Part shown: positions 9,465 through 17,058 of the stretch, one piece after another
How positions within the stretch are numbered: position 1 is the first letter of the stretch
How the letters are laid out: every line of letters begins with the position of its first letter
Assembly: GCF_000243715.2 (NCBI RefSeq)
Contig: NZ_AHMO02000008.1
Span: 731,001-795,000, forward strand
Source of the DNA: Leptospira broomii serovar Hurstbridge str. 5399
GTDB lineage: Bacteria > Spirochaetota > Leptospiria > Leptospirales > Leptospiraceae
DNA length: 64,000 nucleotides
Reading direction: 5' to 3'
The notes under the pieces: generated by a model
Told to the model about the DNA's origin: nothing
What the model saw: only the letters and a program-made list of their open reading frames with translations
Database searches by the model: none
Translations under genes and position numbers: made by a program

Positions 9465-9878
9465 ATGATCCCGGCTCCGTTTATCGATAACGGAAACGGG
9501 ATCCGTATCGGATTCGGGAACGCATTTAATTTGGCAAAAATGCAGCGCAGGTCTAACTGGTTCGTCCTGCGATTTCGGAGCCGCGGCGACGTATACCTGG
9601 TAAAATGCATTACTCTATTGCGATAGTCTGAATTTCGCGTCCGGAACGGATTGGAGACTTCCGAATATAAGGGAACTAAAAAGTATATTAGATAAATCTC
9701 AAATTTCTCCGGCGATAAACCTTTTGCCGTTCTCGAAAACGGCAACGGCAACTTACTTGTCTTCCACAACGTATTTGGGCGATCCTACGCGGGCTTGGAT
9801 GGTAAGTCTTTTTATAGGGAGCGCTACTTCGTTAAATTCGGGATGAACCGGGTCTTTTGTGTGGCTTCGGAACCTTAA
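9465..9878 (+). pseudogene. Decayed Lcl_C / DUF1566-domain protein
   Basis: No single frame is open, but a DUF1566 (Lcl_C) domain can be pieced together. One frame gives PFIDNGNG (9477-9500). The frame then shifts by one base at about 9499 to SVSDSGTHLIWQKCSAGL and onward to AATYTW. An in-frame TAA at 9601-9603 interrupts this, after which the same frame resumes as NALLYCDSLNFASGTDWRLP, then NIRELKSILD, YLSSTTYLGDPTRAWMV, and stops at 9844. A third frame gives NRVFCV at 9846-9863, matching the family's closing VRCV-type strand. At least two frameshifts and one nonsense codon therefore exist. The family usually has an exported N-terminus, which is not recognisable here. The trmL gene is convergent downstream. 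Confidence 0.85.
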
Positions 9879-9897
9879 TTTATCTCCGAAAATTTCC

Positions 9898-10359
9898 TTA
9901 CCATTTTCTCACTTGTCGCAAGACTTCGTAAGCTACGATTGCGACGGCATTACTCAAGTTTAGACATCTGCAATCTTCTTCCATGGGAATTCGAATCACA
10001 CGATCCGCGTCGACGGATTTCGTAATTTCGGAGGGAAGTCCGGAGGTTTCATTACCGAATAGGAGCGTATCATCCGGCCCGTAATTCGGCTTCGTGTAGG
10101 AAGTCACTCCCTTTGTGGAAATTAAATAAAGGTCCGATCTCGGTGGAAGGCCCGAACGAAACTCTTCCCAAGTGGAATGCTGAGTCAGTTTTACCTTATC
10201 CCAATAATCCAATCCTGCACGTCTCGCGGCCTTTTCGGAAAGTTCGAACGCAGCTTCTCCGACAATATGCAGTTCCGCTCCCAACGCAACACAGAGCCTA
10301 GCTATATTGCCGGTGTTAGGCGGAATCTCCGGCCGGTACAAAGCGATCCGGAGAGCCAT
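9898..10359 (-). CDS. trmL: tRNA (cytidine(34)-2'-O)-methyltransferase TrmL
   Basis: A 153-residue SPOUT-class methyltransferase of the minimal SpoU type, which 2'-O-methylates the wobble base of tRNA-Leu isoacceptors. Diagnostic blocks are ALYRPEIPPNTGNIARLCVA at the N-terminus, LLFGNETSGLP (motif 2) and IPMEEDCRCLNLSNAVAIVA (motif 3, forming the knot that binds SAM). The length equals that of the E. coli enzyme. It starts four bases after the stop of the S1-domain gene, so the two are likely one transcript. Confidence 0.93.
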   Translation of the reverse strand: MALRIALYRPEIPPNTGNIARLCVALGAELHIVGEAAFELSEKAARRAGLDYWDKVKLTQHSTWEEFRSGLPPRSDLYLISTKGVTSYTKPNYGPDDTLLFGNETSGLPSEITKSVDADRVIRIPMEEDCRCLNLSNAVAIVAYEVLRQVRKW

Positions 10360-10363
10360 ATCT

Positions 10364-11512
10364 CTAACCTTTCTTTTGTCCTTTGCTTAAAGACTTAGCT
10401 AAGATCGCGCCGAAGGATCCGGTCGAGGAAGTTTCTTCGGTCAAGTAACCGCTATAATTCAATCGATCCTGCACTTCTTTTGCCTTGGTCAGAGATAAAG
10501 AAATTTGTCGTTTCGATAAATTCACTTCCATCACAAACGCATCCACCTTGTCGCCCGGTTTGAAAATTTGCGATAAAGGAACACGATTTAAAATTCCGCT
10601 TTCCCGATTCGGAACTAGACCGGAGAAATTCTCGTTTAGTTTGACGAACAATCCGAAAGGCTTAATGCTATCCACGACGCCGGAAACGAGGTCCCCTTCC
10701 TTAAACGGAACGTTCTGAGCCCAAGGATCCTTTAAAAAATCCTTAACCGTAAAGCTATGTTTGTTTTCTTCCCAATCCAGCTTTAACACTTTGGCGTGAA
10801 GTACCTGCCCTGGGTGAAAATCCAAAGTCAAATCAGTATTTTTTTTGAAAGTCGCTTCCGATGCCGGAACAAGAGCAGTCAATCCGTCCGCTTCCACAAT
10901 CAATCCGAACGTGTGAACGGATTTAACCCTGCACGTTACGAACATTCCGGGTTTCAATTCCCCTTTTAACACGGATATCTTGGCTTCTTTCTCTTTATCG
11001 GCGATTTTTTTCTGGGAAACTACTACCTTACCCTTCGCTCCGACTTCTACGATAAGAAAGCGAACATATTTTCCGGCTACATTTCCTTGCTTACGTAGAT
11101 CCGAATCCAATTGCGAAAATGGACAAAATCCGGTAACTTCACCTAACTTAACTTCGACGCCGGATTCGTTTTCACCTACGATATGCGCAAGTACCGGGAT
11201 TTCGGAAGCTTGAGCGACGGAGATTAAATCCTTTTCCAAGGAATCTCCAAGCAAACAAGTCGTAAAGTATTGATCCCCGGAAGACTCTCGGAGAAAATAC
11301 GCCTCGAACTCTTGACCCGGTTTAGGAGCTTCGGGAAATTCCTCCGCGAGAACGATTCCGGAAATTCCCGTCCCCTTTGCCTTTATAAAAATATAATCTG
11401 ATTTTGCGCTGCTTACGATTGCGGTTACTTTTGCACCCGGCTCAAGCGCACCTTTCTTGCGGAAGCTTTCATCCAAAAGTTTTTCGAATAATTCTTTCTG
11501 GGAGTCTTTCAT
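10364..11512 (-). CDS. S1 RNA-binding domain protein (ribosomal S1-like)
   Basis: A protein of about 382 residues containing roughly four S1 (OB-fold) modules. Clear ones are at LKPGMFVTCRVKSVHTFGLI and FKEGDLVSGVVDSIKPFGLF; the last closes with GDKVDAFVMEVNLSKRQISL. The first two modules are more divergent. It is shorter than canonical S1 (about 550 residues) and is probably a second S1-like protein acting on mRNA or ribosomes. The ATG at 11512 is preferred over an upstream TTG at 11530 because GAGAGGAAGA lies just before it. It lies between an amidohydrolase-like gene upstream (25 bases) and trmL (4 bases downstream). Confidence 0.82.
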   Translation of the reverse strand: MKDSQKELFEKLLDESFRKKGALEPGAKVTAIVSSAKSDYIFIKAKGTGISGIVLAEEFPEAPKPGQEFEAYFLRESSGDQYFTTCLLGDSLEKDLISVAQASEIPVLAHIVGENESGVEVKLGEVTGFCPFSQLDSDLRKQGNVAGKYVRFLIVEVGAKGKVVVSQKKIADKEKEAKISVLKGELKPGMFVTCRVKSVHTFGLIVEADGLTALVPASEATFKKNTDLTLDFHPGQVLHAKVLKLDWEENKHSFTVKDFLKDPWAQNVPFKEGDLVSGVVDSIKPFGLFVKLNENFSGLVPNRESGILNRVPLSQIFKPGDKVDAFVMEVNLSKRQISLSLTKAKEVQDRLNYSGYLTEETSSTGSFGAILAKSLSKGQKKG

Positions 11513-11537
11513 ATTCTTCCTCTCTATCAATTGAATT

Positions 11538-12917
11538 TCACCGACCGCGTTTAGAAGCCGGTTTTTTCGGCGGGAGAATTTCCGTTCTTTTACGTTCCGT
11601 TACAACCGTCTGCAACGAGCGTAATTTTTCCCATCCGCTCAATGGGTCCTCGCTAAAAACGAGGAACTGCGCCGATTTCCCTACACGAATTTTTCCTTCA
11701 TGTGCGGCTTCAAGGTAGGTACAGGCCGTTTCTGTGGCGGCGCGAAGAGCTTCCTTAGGGCCTAAAATTTCCGACAAGATGGATATCTCTTTCCAACCGC
11801 CAATTCCCGGAAAGGTCAGATAATGGCCGGTACCCGAAGCGAGCAGAATCCGTAAGGCCAGATTCTTTCGACCCTTTAGAAAGGCAAGATAGGAATCGTA
11901 CTCTTTATCCGCCTCAGCCTTTTCCTTTTCTCCTAACGGAATCAGGGTCGAAATCCAATCGAGCGAAAATGCCCTTTCTTTGAATCTTGGACTCCAAGCT
12001 AATAGTCGATTCCATTCCTCGGAAAACCCCGGAGTTCCTACTTGCTTTTGATTGTAGTACACTCCGAACATAGGCCCCCAATAAGATTGGACTAAATTTC
12101 TAGACACGGGGGCTATCGAAGAAGTTTCCGGAATCGGATGATATAATACCGGCACACCTGCGGACAATGCTTCCCAAGACGCGAATTCTTCCCCAAAGGC
12201 GGAAACCGCCAATTCAAGGCCTTTTTCGTCGGCTTGAGTTTTCATCCGATACAAAAGTTGTCCGTCAATTTGAAAGGGTTCTCCGGCATCATGACGCAAA
12301 AATAAATGCGCACGACCTGTCCCCTTGTTCGAAACTGCGCGGATCGCCTCTTCCTGATTATGTAAAATTTTGTAACCGCTGAGTTTTGACCCTGCATTTC
12401 GAAGTTCAGCCGAATCCGCAACGAGTATCGGAGGAGAAGTAGAGATTTTAGGGAATTCGCCGGTTTTTCTTCTAGATCGAGCCAGATCTTCCACCCAGGA
12501 GGCATCTGCAATACTTTGCAGGAAAACAAATCCATGCAGAAGAAACGATCGAATGTCTTCCTGCAGCTCGAATTTGTCTTTTTGACCGCCGATCGAATTT
12601 GCCCCCAAAGTGACATGGGCATCGCAAAAACCGGGTAATACGAATAGAGGATTCTGGACGTTTGAGGATGGAGAAATCTTCTCGATGAGCCCGTCTTTTA
12701 CGAACAAATCTACGGGCCCTTTATATTCCAAAGAGCCCGGCTCTATTACGAATACACCTTTCCAACTCCAACTCTGGGCCTCAAGAACCGAGATTGAGCT
12801 GAGGAAAAAGAGTCCCCAAAAAAAAGAATTTTTACAAAGAAAATAATATGAAAAGACCTTTTTTGGGATGGCGAGTATGAGTCTCTTGACAAACAAATCG
12901 AGTTCCGGAAAGTTCAA
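11538..12917 (-). CDS. Amidohydrolase-fold protein, exported, metal ligands missing
   Basis: Up to 459 residues. The fold is recognisable from the composite-domain strands VDLFVKDGLIEKISP, the LPGFCDAHVTLGANS turn, and the C-terminal GKIRVGKSAQFLVFSEDPL. In active members the turn reads DxHxH, but here the second His is Thr. The later ligands also look lost: AVSAFGEEFASWEALSAGV replaces the HxH region and LLASGTGHY replaces the TDAG motif. The protein is therefore probably not a metal-dependent hydrolase. An N-terminal hydrophobic segment (FFWGLFFLSSISVLEAQS) suggests export. The start is uncertain: ATG at 12917 and TTG at 12896 both overlap the divergent gene at 12868. Confidence 0.72.
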   Translation of the reverse strand: MNFPELDLFVKRLILAIPKKVFSYYFLCKNSFFWGLFFLSSISVLEAQSWSWKGVFVIEPGSLEYKGPVDLFVKDGLIEKISPSSNVQNPLFVLPGFCDAHVTLGANSIGGQKDKFELQEDIRSFLLHGFVFLQSIADASWVEDLARSRRKTGEFPKISTSPPILVADSAELRNAGSKLSGYKILHNQEEAIRAVSNKGTGRAHLFLRHDAGEPFQIDGQLLYRMKTQADEKGLELAVSAFGEEFASWEALSAGVPVLYHPIPETSSIAPVSRNLVQSYWGPMFGVYYNQKQVGTPGFSEEWNRLLAWSPRFKERAFSLDWISTLIPLGEKEKAEADKEYDSYLAFLKGRKNLALRILLASGTGHYLTFPGIGGWKEISILSEILGPKEALRAATETACTYLEAAHEGKIRVGKSAQFLVFSEDPLSGWEKLRSLQTVVTERKRTEILPPKKPASKRGR

Positions 12918-13614
12918 GGTAATGGGTCAGGAAATCCGGGATATATCCGATAATATCCGGCTTACGGTAGAGAACGGAAGAATTCTATCCCTCAAAACAC
13001 ATAGGATGACTCGATCCGTGGAAGAGCATATCCAGGAAGCAATCGAATTAATCCTGGACAAAGTTACGTATCCCACGCTCGTCCCTACGATTTATACTAT
13101 CGTTAAAGAGTTATCGATCAACGCCTGTAAGGCAAACCAAAAAAGAATTTTCTTCGAGGAAAAAGGATACGATCTAACGGATGCTACCCAGTACATCAAA
13201 GGGGTTTCGGAATACCGACAATTATTTTCCGAAAGCATGGCGGAAGAGTTCGGTCAGAAAGCGAAAAAGAAAGGATATTACTGTTTGATCAGTTTCGATT
13301 ATTCCATGGACGGAATTCGTATCGAAGTGATCAATAATACGCCCGTTACTCCGCAGGAAGAAAAATCCCTAAGAGAAAAACTCGAAAAGGGAATGCAGTA
13401 TGCTGACATAGCGCAATTTTATATGGATAATGCGGATAATACCGAAGGCGCGGGATTAGGATTGGCTTTGATTCTAATTATGTTAAAAGGGGAAGGAATC
13501 GACCCTTCTTTCTTCCGCATAGGAATCCGAAAAGAATCGACGATTGCTCGACTGGAAATTCCCCTGACTACAAACTTCAAGTCCGCTCGCGACAAGGATT
13601 TCTCGCGCATATAA
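12868..13614 (+). CDS. Histidine-kinase-type ATPase domain protein without phosphoacceptor domain
   Basis: Up to 248 residues with a GHKL ATPase fold: the N-box is IVKELSINACKANQKR and the G-box is NTEGAGLGLALI. No dimerisation/His domain, receiver or sensor domain precedes it, so it is not a classical sensor kinase; an anti-sigma or switch-protein kinase role is possible. Between N- and G-boxes lies an insertion of about 60 residues (YIKGVSEYRQLF onward) that I do not recognise. Starts at 12868, 12877 and 12922 are all possible; none has a strong ribosome site. Its TAA is followed directly by the ATG of a glycosyltransferase, so the two are translationally coupled. Confidence 0.7.
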   Translation: MASMSLLTNKSSSGKFKVMGQEIRDISDNIRLTVENGRILSLKTHRMTRSVEEHIQEAIELILDKVTYPTLVPTIYTIVKELSINACKANQKRIFFEEKGYDLTDATQYIKGVSEYRQLFSESMAEEFGQKAKKKGYYCLISFDYSMDGIRIEVINNTPVTPQEEKSLREKLEKGMQYADIAQFYMDNADNTEGAGLGLALILIMLKGEGIDPSFFRIGIRKESTIARLEIPLTTNFKSARDKDFSRI

Positions 13615-14394
13615 ATGCCCCTACCGATTTCCGCCTGCATCATAACATTAAACGAAGAGGATAATATTTCTCGCTGCCTCGCATCTTTAAAATTCGTGGA
13701 TGAGATTATCGTTCTAGATTCGGGTTCGAGTGATAGAACCGCAGAGCTGGCAAAATCCTTCGGCGCCAAAATAGTCCATCGCGAATTCGACGATTACGTA
13801 ACTCAAAAAAATCACGTTGTATCATTAGCCAAGAATAGCTGGATTTTGAGCGTCGATGCCGACGAAGAAATATCGACCAAGCTGGAAAATGAAATCCGAG
13901 AGATATTAGGAGGAAGAGAACCTGAAGAAGACGGATTTCTCATTCCTAGACTTACCATGTATATGGGAGAATGGGTTCGTCACGGCGGTTGGTATCCTAA
14001 CTATCGAGTTCGCTTATTTAAAAAATCCAAGGGTAGATTTGTCGGCGGAAAAGTTCATGAATCGGTTCGTTTGGAAGGGAAAAAAAGAAAATTAAAAAAT
14101 CCGGTACTGCATTACTCTTATCAAAACCTGTATGATCATGTGAATTTTATAAATCGATATTCCGAACTTGCGGCGACGGAAAAGTTCGCTAAAGGAAAAC
14201 GCACGGGTCTTCTCTTCGCCTTTTTAAGGGCTTCTTATAAATCTTTCTGGATGTATTTCGTTCGCTGCGGGTTTTTGGACGGGCGGCGAGGCTTTATCCT
14301 TGCAATCATGGGATTTTATTACAATTTTTTAAAGTATACTAAGATATTAGAAATGACTTTAGCCGAAAAGGATCGAAAGCGACGCGAGAATTAA
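13615..14394 (+). CDS. Family 2 glycosyltransferase (LPS-core type)
   Basis: A 259-residue GT-A glycosyltransferase. It has ISACIITLNEEDNISRCL at the N-terminus, IIVLDSGSSDRT for nucleotide binding and the metal motif SVDADEE. The acceptor-side blocks GGWYPNYRVRLFKK and KVHESVRLEG are typical of the WaaE/KdtX branch that adds sugars to lipopolysaccharide core. A hydrophobic C-terminal part (FWMYFVRCGFLDGRRGFILA) probably holds it to the inner membrane. The acceptor and sugar are not determined. It begins immediately at the stop of the ATPase gene upstream. Confidence 0.87.
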   Translation: MPLPISACIITLNEEDNISRCLASLKFVDEIIVLDSGSSDRTAELAKSFGAKIVHREFDDYVTQKNHVVSLAKNSWILSVDADEEISTKLENEIREILGGREPEEDGFLIPRLTMYMGEWVRHGGWYPNYRVRLFKKSKGRFVGGKVHESVRLEGKKRKLKNPVLHYSYQNLYDHVNFINRYSELAATEKFAKGKRTGLLFAFLRASYKSFWMYFVRCGFLDGRRGFILAIMGFYYNFLKYTKILEMTLAEKDRKRREN

Positions 14395-14420
14395 ATATAC
14401 TATGAGTAAATCCTATAGTT

Positions 14421-14816
14421 TCAGTCTCGACGTTCCTTGTTATGATTGATTCGATTCATGATATATAAAGCCAAATAGCCGCCTATCAGCACCGCAATCA
14501 AGTTTACGTTGGAAAGTTGATAGATCCCGACCTTAGGAGATATCAACCAGAACACGATGTCTCGTATGATATCCTGAAAAATGGAAAGAATGATTAGAGA
14601 GCCTAGTAATGCGACCAGAAAGGCCACCCAAAATCCGCCTAATAAGTCTTTGCGCTTGTAAAAATAGAAATACCAGGCAAGACCGCCGCTAATTCCGACA
14701 ACAAAAAGTGCATTAGTAAACGGAGTCCACCATCCAACGGAGAATGCGGCCAAGACTAAAAAAGGTTGAGTGCCGAAGGAAGGAAGAAAATCGTAGAACG
14801 AAGCCAGGATTCCCAT
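14421..14816 (-). CDS. Small polytopic membrane protein, unknown
   Basis: A 131-residue protein with about four hydrophobic segments (roughly residues 17-37, 38-52, 60-82 and 103-122) and a basic C-terminus (NRINHNKERRD). I do not recognise a family. It is convergent with the glycosyltransferase gene and divergent from aroE, whose longest possible frame would overlap its 5' end. Composition and ATG start support a real gene, but no function can be given. Confidence 0.6.
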   Translation of the reverse strand: MGILASFYDFLPSFGTQPFLVLAAFSVGWWTPFTNALFVVGISGGLAWYFYFYKRKDLLGGFWVAFLVALLGSLIILSIFQDIIRDIVFWLISPKVGIYQLSNVNLIAVLIGGYLALYIMNRINHNKERRD

Positions 14817-14885
14817 CTGGTTTACAGGTTTTCCGGGTTTTGGGATAAAGTCGAGAATTTTAGCGAAAAAACGGTCCTACCATCC

Positions 14886-15752
14886 TTGAAAATCTTCAGA
14901 GACACCTCCAAATATTTCGGCGTCATTGGAAATCCACTTTCCCATACGCTTTCTCCCCTATTGCACACCGGGTGGTACGAAGACTTAGGTCTAGATTATG
15001 GCTACTTAGTCTTTCCCATTTCGTCTGTTGAAAAACAGGACTTAACCGTATTATATAAATTCGGAGTTAGAGGACTTTCTGTTACGATACCTCATAAGGA
15101 ACATGCATTTAGGTTGGCGGATACAAAAGATGGGGCTTCCGAAGCCATGAAAGCAAGTAACACTCTCGTCTTACGGGACGGATCGATTAGCGCGCATAAT
15201 ACGGACGGAATCGGAGCAGTCCGGGCCGTATTGGAACAAAATCCCTCCTCCATGAACGGAAAAGTGTTAGTCTTGGGAAGCGGAGGGAGTGCGAGAGGAA
15301 TAGCCTTTTCACTTTTGGAAAAAGGAAACGTAGAGACCTTGGTTATTGCCGCAAGAAACCAAGATGCGGGAAATGAAATCGTAGATTTACTGAATCGAGT
15401 TAGACCGGGAAGGTCTTTCTTCCTTTCGTTAGAAATTGCCGAACGAAAATGCGCCGAATTCTCTTTGGTTATTCACACGACTCCGCTTGGGATGAAGGGA
15501 AAGGATCCGGGTCCGGTCTTTTCCCCTTCGTCCTTTCACAGCGGCCAAACCGTTTTCGATATCGTATACAACCCGCTAATAACTCCGCTCGTTAAAATCG
15601 CCCAATCTTACGGAGCTATTATTATACCCGGCTCCGAGATGTTATTGTACCAAGCTGCGGAGCAGTTCCTTCTTTTTACAGGAATTCAATTGGAAAGCGA
15701 ACTCATCGAAAAAGGAAGACAAAGGCTCCGTTCCGCGTTGAGCGGAAATTAA
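14886..15752 (+). CDS. aroE: Shikimate dehydrogenase
   Basis: About 289 residues, the normal size. AroE reduces 3-dehydroshikimate with NADPH in chorismate synthesis. The substrate-binding block is GVIGNPLSHTLSPLLH, the catalytic Lys lies in VTIPHKEHA, the Asp in HNTDGIGA, and the NADP loop is VLGSGGSARGIA. The C-terminal MLLYQAAEQFLLFTG is also typical. I choose the TTG at 14886 because it begins right before the first beta strand (KIFRDTSKYFGVIG). The longer frame, from a TTG at 14766, adds 40 residues and overlaps the divergent membrane protein gene. folC begins 6 bases after its stop. Confidence 0.93.
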   Translation: MKIFRDTSKYFGVIGNPLSHTLSPLLHTGWYEDLGLDYGYLVFPISSVEKQDLTVLYKFGVRGLSVTIPHKEHAFRLADTKDGASEAMKASNTLVLRDGSISAHNTDGIGAVRAVLEQNPSSMNGKVLVLGSGGSARGIAFSLLEKGNVETLVIAARNQDAGNEIVDLLNRVRPGRSFFLSLEIAERKCAEFSLVIHTTPLGMKGKDPGPVFSPSSFHSGQTVFDIVYNPLITPLVKIAQSYGAIIIPGSEMLLYQAAEQFLLFTGIQLESELIEKGRQRLRSALSGN

Positions 15753-15758
15753 ACCCGA

Positions 15759-17033
15759 ATGCCTCTTAATGATTTTCTGAAATTCGGTTCTAGTTTGGTT
15801 AATTTGGAAAAGACTAGAAACTTTAACGTATTCAAAGAATATTCTCTGGAAGCGTTTCGAAATTTTTTAGATAAACATAATTGGAGAAAAAGAAGCTCGC
15901 CCCGCTTACGAATTTCGGTGGTCGGAACAAACGGAAAAGGATCCGTCTCTCATTTCCTTTCCCAGACATTTTCCAAGCTAAACCAAAGAGTCGGCCTATA
16001 TACTTCTCCTCATCTCATCAGTCCTGCGGAAAGAATCCGAAAGGGACCGGATTTTGATCCGATTTCATCGACGGATTTGGAAAGTATCGCGAAAATAATT
16101 TTTGAGAACGCCGAAGAACAGGAATTGTCCGACTTTTCCTGGTTTGAATGGTTCACCTTAGGGGCTTTTGTCTATTTCGAATCGCAGGATTTGAATATTC
16201 AAATCTATGAGGCCGGACTCGGCGGAAGACTAGATGCGACGAGCCTCGCAGAACCGGATGTCGTCGTACTATGTTCGATCGGAGAGGATCACAAGGCGAT
16301 ACTCGGTGACACCAAGGAAAAAATACTTCTCGAAAAACTCAATATAGCGGGGCCAAAGACCAAACTACTATTGTCCATGCCTCATGAGAACGAATTGGAT
16401 GAGATCGTCCGGTCTTTTTGTTCAGAGAAGGGAATCGAACTAGTATTCTTCGAAAGGAAATCACTGAAGGACACCTATTTAATCTATAATCTGAATTTTG
16501 CAGTTTGGGCAACCCGAATTATTTACGATCGGATTTCATCTATAGTATCTTTTCTTAAAATTCCAAATTCGGATGACTGCAATTGGTTCTTTGATGAAAA
16601 ACCCTTCGCTTCGTATTCGGCCGGACTGAAAGCCGGTTTTCATTCTCCACCGGGAAGATTAGAGGTTTTATCCCGAGATCCTTTCGTAATTTTCGATCCT
16701 GCACATAATCCGGACGCAGTAAGAACCACTCTTCGGGACATTTCCGTTCTATATCCGGAAAGGAAATTATCCGTGATTGCGGGGTTTTTACCGGATAAGG
16801 ACGGAGAAAGCATGGCAAACGATATCGACCTCTTTGTAAAAAATCGCGGAGCGAAAGTCGCATTCCTGAAAGGTCCCAAATTTAAATTACCCGAAGGATT
16901 CGAATCGTTTGCATTGGATCCAAACGATTTTTCGAAAAGATTATTCGATTTTTCCCGAGAGGGAGTTCTCGTCTTAGGAAGCTTTCGTCTCTACAAATAT
17001 GCTGTCGAAGCAGTTCAAAGAAATACAAAATAA
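15759..17033 (+). CDS. folC: Folylpolyglutamate / dihydrofolate synthase
   Basis: A 424-residue Mur-ligase-type enzyme that adds glutamate to dihydropteroate and to folates. The P-loop is VVGTNGKGSVSH, the Mg/ATP region is YEAGLGGRLDATS, and the C-terminal domain shows the family block VIFDPAHNPDA. The length is normal. It follows aroE by six bases, and the two probably form one unit linking chorismate and folate supply. The gene is convergent with the PEGA-domain gene; only three bases separate the two stops, and a stem-loop spans them. Confidence 0.95.
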   Translation: MPLNDFLKFGSSLVNLEKTRNFNVFKEYSLEAFRNFLDKHNWRKRSSPRLRISVVGTNGKGSVSHFLSQTFSKLNQRVGLYTSPHLISPAERIRKGPDFDPISSTDLESIAKIIFENAEEQELSDFSWFEWFTLGAFVYFESQDLNIQIYEAGLGGRLDATSLAEPDVVVLCSIGEDHKAILGDTKEKILLEKLNIAGPKTKLLLSMPHENELDEIVRSFCSEKGIELVFFERKSLKDTYLIYNLNFAVWATRIIYDRISSIVSFLKIPNSDDCNWFFDEKPFASYSAGLKAGFHSPPGRLEVLSRDPFVIFDPAHNPDAVRTTLRDISVLYPERKLSVIAGFLPDKDGESMANDIDLFVKNRGAKVAFLKGPKFKLPEGFESFALDPNDFSKRLFDFSREGVLVLGSFRLYKYAVEAVQRNTK

Positions 17034-17058
17034 GATTCAAAATTTATGTTTGAATCTT
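17032..17058. terminator. Stem-loop between convergent folC and PEGA gene
   Basis: AAGATTCAAA at 17032-17041 and TTTGAATCTT at 17049-17058 form a perfect 10-base stem with a 7-base loop. It covers both stop codons of the convergent genes. There is no clear T-run, so function as a two-way terminator is inferred from position only. Confidence 0.4.

Noticed and set aside
9059..9490. A 143-codon plus-strand frame crossing the gap before the pseudogene
   Set aside because: It starts inside the opposite ATPase gene and shows no family features; the sequence after 9465 is better explained as a DUF1566 remnant.
14766..14885. A longer N-terminus for AroE
   Set aside because: It has no AroE homology, overlaps the divergent gene, and the short form from TTG 14886 matches the family length.
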